Origin: Rubrobacter sp.
Lineage (GTDB): Bacteria; Actinomycetota; Rubrobacteria; Rubrobacterales; Rubrobacteraceae
NCBI GenBank assembly: GCA_013695335.1
Contig: JACDAR010000293.1
Span: 1-6,239 of the forward strand
DNA length: 6,239 bases
Reading direction: 5' to 3'
Positions within the stretch are counted from its first letter, which is position 1. Each line of letters opens with the position of its first letter. The notes beneath the pieces are model-generated. The model was given only the letters and a program-made list of their open reading frames with translations. It was not told the origin of the DNA and did no database searches. Shown piece by piece: positions 5,077-6,239 of this stretch. The position numbers and the translations under genes were made by a program.

Positions 5077-5988
5077 CTAATCGCGCTCTCCGACGGAAAC
5101 GTCGAGCGTCGTTAGTTCGCCGCCGCGGACAACGCCGGCGGGGACAGAACGCCCGACCCTGTCTCCCGTGAGGAGCGTGAGGAGGTCGTCAGTGTCCTCG
5201 ACAGGCTGGCCGTCCAGCGTTGCCAGGATGTCGCCAACGATCAGACCTCCATTCCCGGCCGGGCTGCCGTCCTCGACGCCGACGACCAGCAGTCCGCCGC
5301 GCTGCGTGAGTCCGGTCTGCCCATCGGGCAGGCGCACAGGCTGACTGAGTATCCCGAGGTAGCCGCGCCTGACCGAGCCCCGCTCCGCGAGCGAATCCGC
5401 GACGCGCCGGGCCAATCCGGCCGGAATTGCGATGGCCGCGCCCCGCCCGAAACCGGACGTCAGGATGCCGAACACCTCCCCACGAACCCCGATCAGGGTT
5501 CCGCCAGAAGAGCCTGGATACGGTGAAGCGTCGGTCTGGATGTACCTTTCGACCCGTCCTCCCCGCCACGTTCGCATCGGCCCGCCGACCGAACTGACGA
5601 CACCGAGCGTCGCCCTTGGCCCATCACCTCGCCCGCGGCTGCCCACAGCCAGCGCCAGTTGCCCGACCCTGGGCTCCGACTCCGCGAACGTCACCTCTCC
5701 GACCTCCAGCCCTTCTACCCGCAGCACAGCGAGGTCCGTCGAGGGGTCACGTCCCGCGAACCGCGCTGGCAGCGTTCGTCCGTCGCCGGTGTGGATGGAG
5801 AGGTCTTCCTCCCGCTCCACCACGTGGCTCGCGGTCAGCACCAGCCCAGGCGCGTACACGACACCGCTCCCCGAGCGCCGCCTGCGGCCGTGAACCCGCA
5901 CCACAGACGCGCCGACCTTCGCCACAGCGTCAGCCATCCCATCAGACAGCGCCGCCAGCATCTCTCCATTGTCCTTCTGGTTATCCAC
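5077..5988 (-). CDS. HtrA/DegP-like trypsin-family serine protease with PDZ domain
   Basis: A 303-residue S1C (HtrA/Deg) protease, which cleaves or monitors misfolded proteins. The protease domain spans about 25-200 with the triad visible: His55 in LTASHVV (51-57), Asp85 in STDLAVL (83-89), and Ser161 in PGSSGG (158-163, where many homologues have GNSGG). A single PDZ domain spans about 208-300, with YLGI (210-213), GLLVVGVEDGSPAGNGGL (232-249) and VGDILATLDGQPV (251-263). Unlike most HtrA proteins it has no signal peptide or membrane helix: the N-terminus MDNQKDNGEMLAALSDGM is polar and enters the protease domain directly, so a cytosolic location is inferred. The GTG start at 5988-5986 is supported by AGGAG six bases upstream; an internal ATG at codon 10 is less likely. 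It is followed at 30 bases by the LuxR-type regulator. Confidence 0.93.
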   Translation of the reverse strand: MDNQKDNGEMLAALSDGMADAVAKVGASVVRVHGRRRRSGSGVVYAPGLVLTASHVVEREEDLSIHTGDGRTLPARFAGRDPSTDLAVLRVEGLEVGEVTFAESEPRVGQLALAVGSRGRGDGPRATLGVVSSVGGPMRTWRGGRVERYIQTDASPYPGSSGGTLIGVRGEVFGILTSGFGRGAAIAIPAGLARRVADSLAERGSVRRGYLGILSQPVRLPDGQTGLTQRGGLLVVGVEDGSPAGNGGLIVGDILATLDGQPVEDTDDLLTLLTGDRVGRSVPAGVVRGGELTTLDVSVGERD

Positions 5989-5994
5989 GATCCA

Positions 5995-5999
5995 CTCCT
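5995..5999 (-). promoter_or_regulatory. Shine-Dalgarno (AGGAG) fixing the GTG start of the HtrA-like gene
   Basis: AGGAG on the minus strand lies six bases before GTG at 5988-5986, ideal spacing. It favours this GTG over the ATG nine codons further in. Confidence 0.75.
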
Positions 6000-6019
6000 G
6001 TTCGGGTTTCCTTACGGAG

Positions 6020-6048
6020 AATGTATCCCCACACCGGGGAGCGGACCA
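6020..6048 (-). promoter_or_regulatory. Possible promoter with internal dyad upstream of the HtrA-like gene
   Basis: On the minus strand TACATT (6025-6020) could serve as a -10 and TGGTCC (6048-6043) as a poor -35 with a 17-base spacer. A perfect inverted repeat TCCCC-N5-GGGGA (6026-6040) fills the spacer, the usual place for a repressor site. The implied leader of about 25 bases leaves room for the AGGAG ribosome site. The dyad is directly visible; the promoter hexamers are weak. Confidence 0.28.
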
Positions 6049-6110
6049 TCGCCCGTTCGGCTAGTTTTTCGCCGGAAGAACGGCTGGGTTTCTTGCAGTG
6101 GGGATTACCG

Positions 6111-6239
6111 TCACCACGCTATGGGACGCTGATCCCGGAAGAAGCCGCCGGTTGGGCCGTTGTTGGGGAGGGTTGCGGCCCAGACGAGGCCGTCCGCGCC
6201 TTCTTCGACGGGCCGGGAGGCGCTGGAGCCGCCCATGTC
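6111..6239 (-). CDS. Short-chain dehydrogenase/reductase (SDR), C-terminal end
   Basis: Only the last 42 codons and the TGA stop (6113-6111) lie in the window. The translation begins DMGGSSASRPVEEGADGLVW and continues with ATLPNNGPTGGFFRDQRPIAW. This is the typical C-terminus of classical SDR carbonyl-reductase-like proteins, which usually read TDMGG, then VEEGAD, then a final GPTGGFFRD and PW. These enzymes reduce carbonyl groups or oxidise alcohols with NAD(P)H in the cytosol; the substrate cannot be told. The Rossmann motif and the catalytic Tyr-Lys pair are beyond the right edge. The 122-base gap to the HtrA-like gene holds no strong terminator but does hold that gene's own ribosome site and a possible promoter, so the two are probably separate units. 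Confidence 0.85.
   Translation of the reverse strand, partial: DMGGSSASRPVEEGADGLVWAATLPNNGPTGGFFRDQRPIAW

Noticed and set aside
4566..5171. Arg/Pro-rich plus-strand open frame opposite the LuxR-type regulator
   Set aside because: Antisense to a well-conserved regulator; extreme Arg/Pro/Ala content is expected from GC-rich antisense reading.
6053..6083. Possible terminator after the SDR gene (CCGTTC and GAACGG arms, nested GCCG/CGGC)
   Set aside because: The arms are short with a 19-base loop, and the adjacent T run lies on the wrong strand for the minus-strand SDR transcript, so I do not call a terminator.

Overview
This 6.2 kb window is high-GC and densely coding, with frequent GTG/TTG starts and 4-base gene overlaps. 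It looks like an ordinary stretch of bacterial chromosome. The gene content (trpG-trpD-trpC, an ornithine-cyclodeaminase-family protein, a DUF2199 protein, a cytosolic-looking HtrA-type protease beside a LuxR-type regulator, and an SDR) would suit a high-GC actinobacterium such as a Rubrobacter relative. That assignment is an impression from protein flavour and not demonstrated. I see no tRNA, rRNA, CRISPR array, transposase or phage gene.

Left part (1-1830, minus strand): a tryptophan-biosynthesis operon read right to left, trpG > trpD > trpC, with trpC running off the left edge. Both junctions are GTGA overlaps, where the TGA stop of one gene shares bases with the GTG start of the next, so translation is probably coupled. 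No trpE is visible; trpG is the first gene and faces a divergent, unrelated gene across 51 bp. TrpG carries an SPGPCTP motif like that of PabA-type proteins shared between folate and tryptophan synthesis.

Middle part (1831-3536, plus strand): an ornithine cyclodeaminase/mu-crystallin family gene with a strong Shine-Dalgarno, overlapping by 11 bases a DUF2199 gene that starts at TTG. Just after these lies the most interesting item in the window. Positions 3434-3508 are a decayed second copy of the last 25 codons of the cyclodeaminase-family gene (60 of 75 bases identical, with an in-frame TAG). It is the remnant of a diverged paralog that once stood downstream.

Right part (3537-6239, minus strand): four genes in one direction, read right to left. 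They are the C-terminus of a short-chain dehydrogenase, an HtrA/DegP-like serine protease with a PDZ domain but no signal peptide or membrane anchor, a LuxR/NarL-type regulator whose receiver domain has lost its phosphorylation residues, and a putative lipoprotein of unknown function. The last three may form a transcription unit, possibly a stress or envelope-related module; that functional link is inference from gene order only.

Most of the window is ordinary metabolic and regulatory sequence. I did not find convincing evidence of a wholly new system. The points worth a second look are the paralog remnant, the pseudo-receiver regulator next to a cytosolic HtrA, and the substituted catalytic Asp in the cyclodeaminase-family enzyme.
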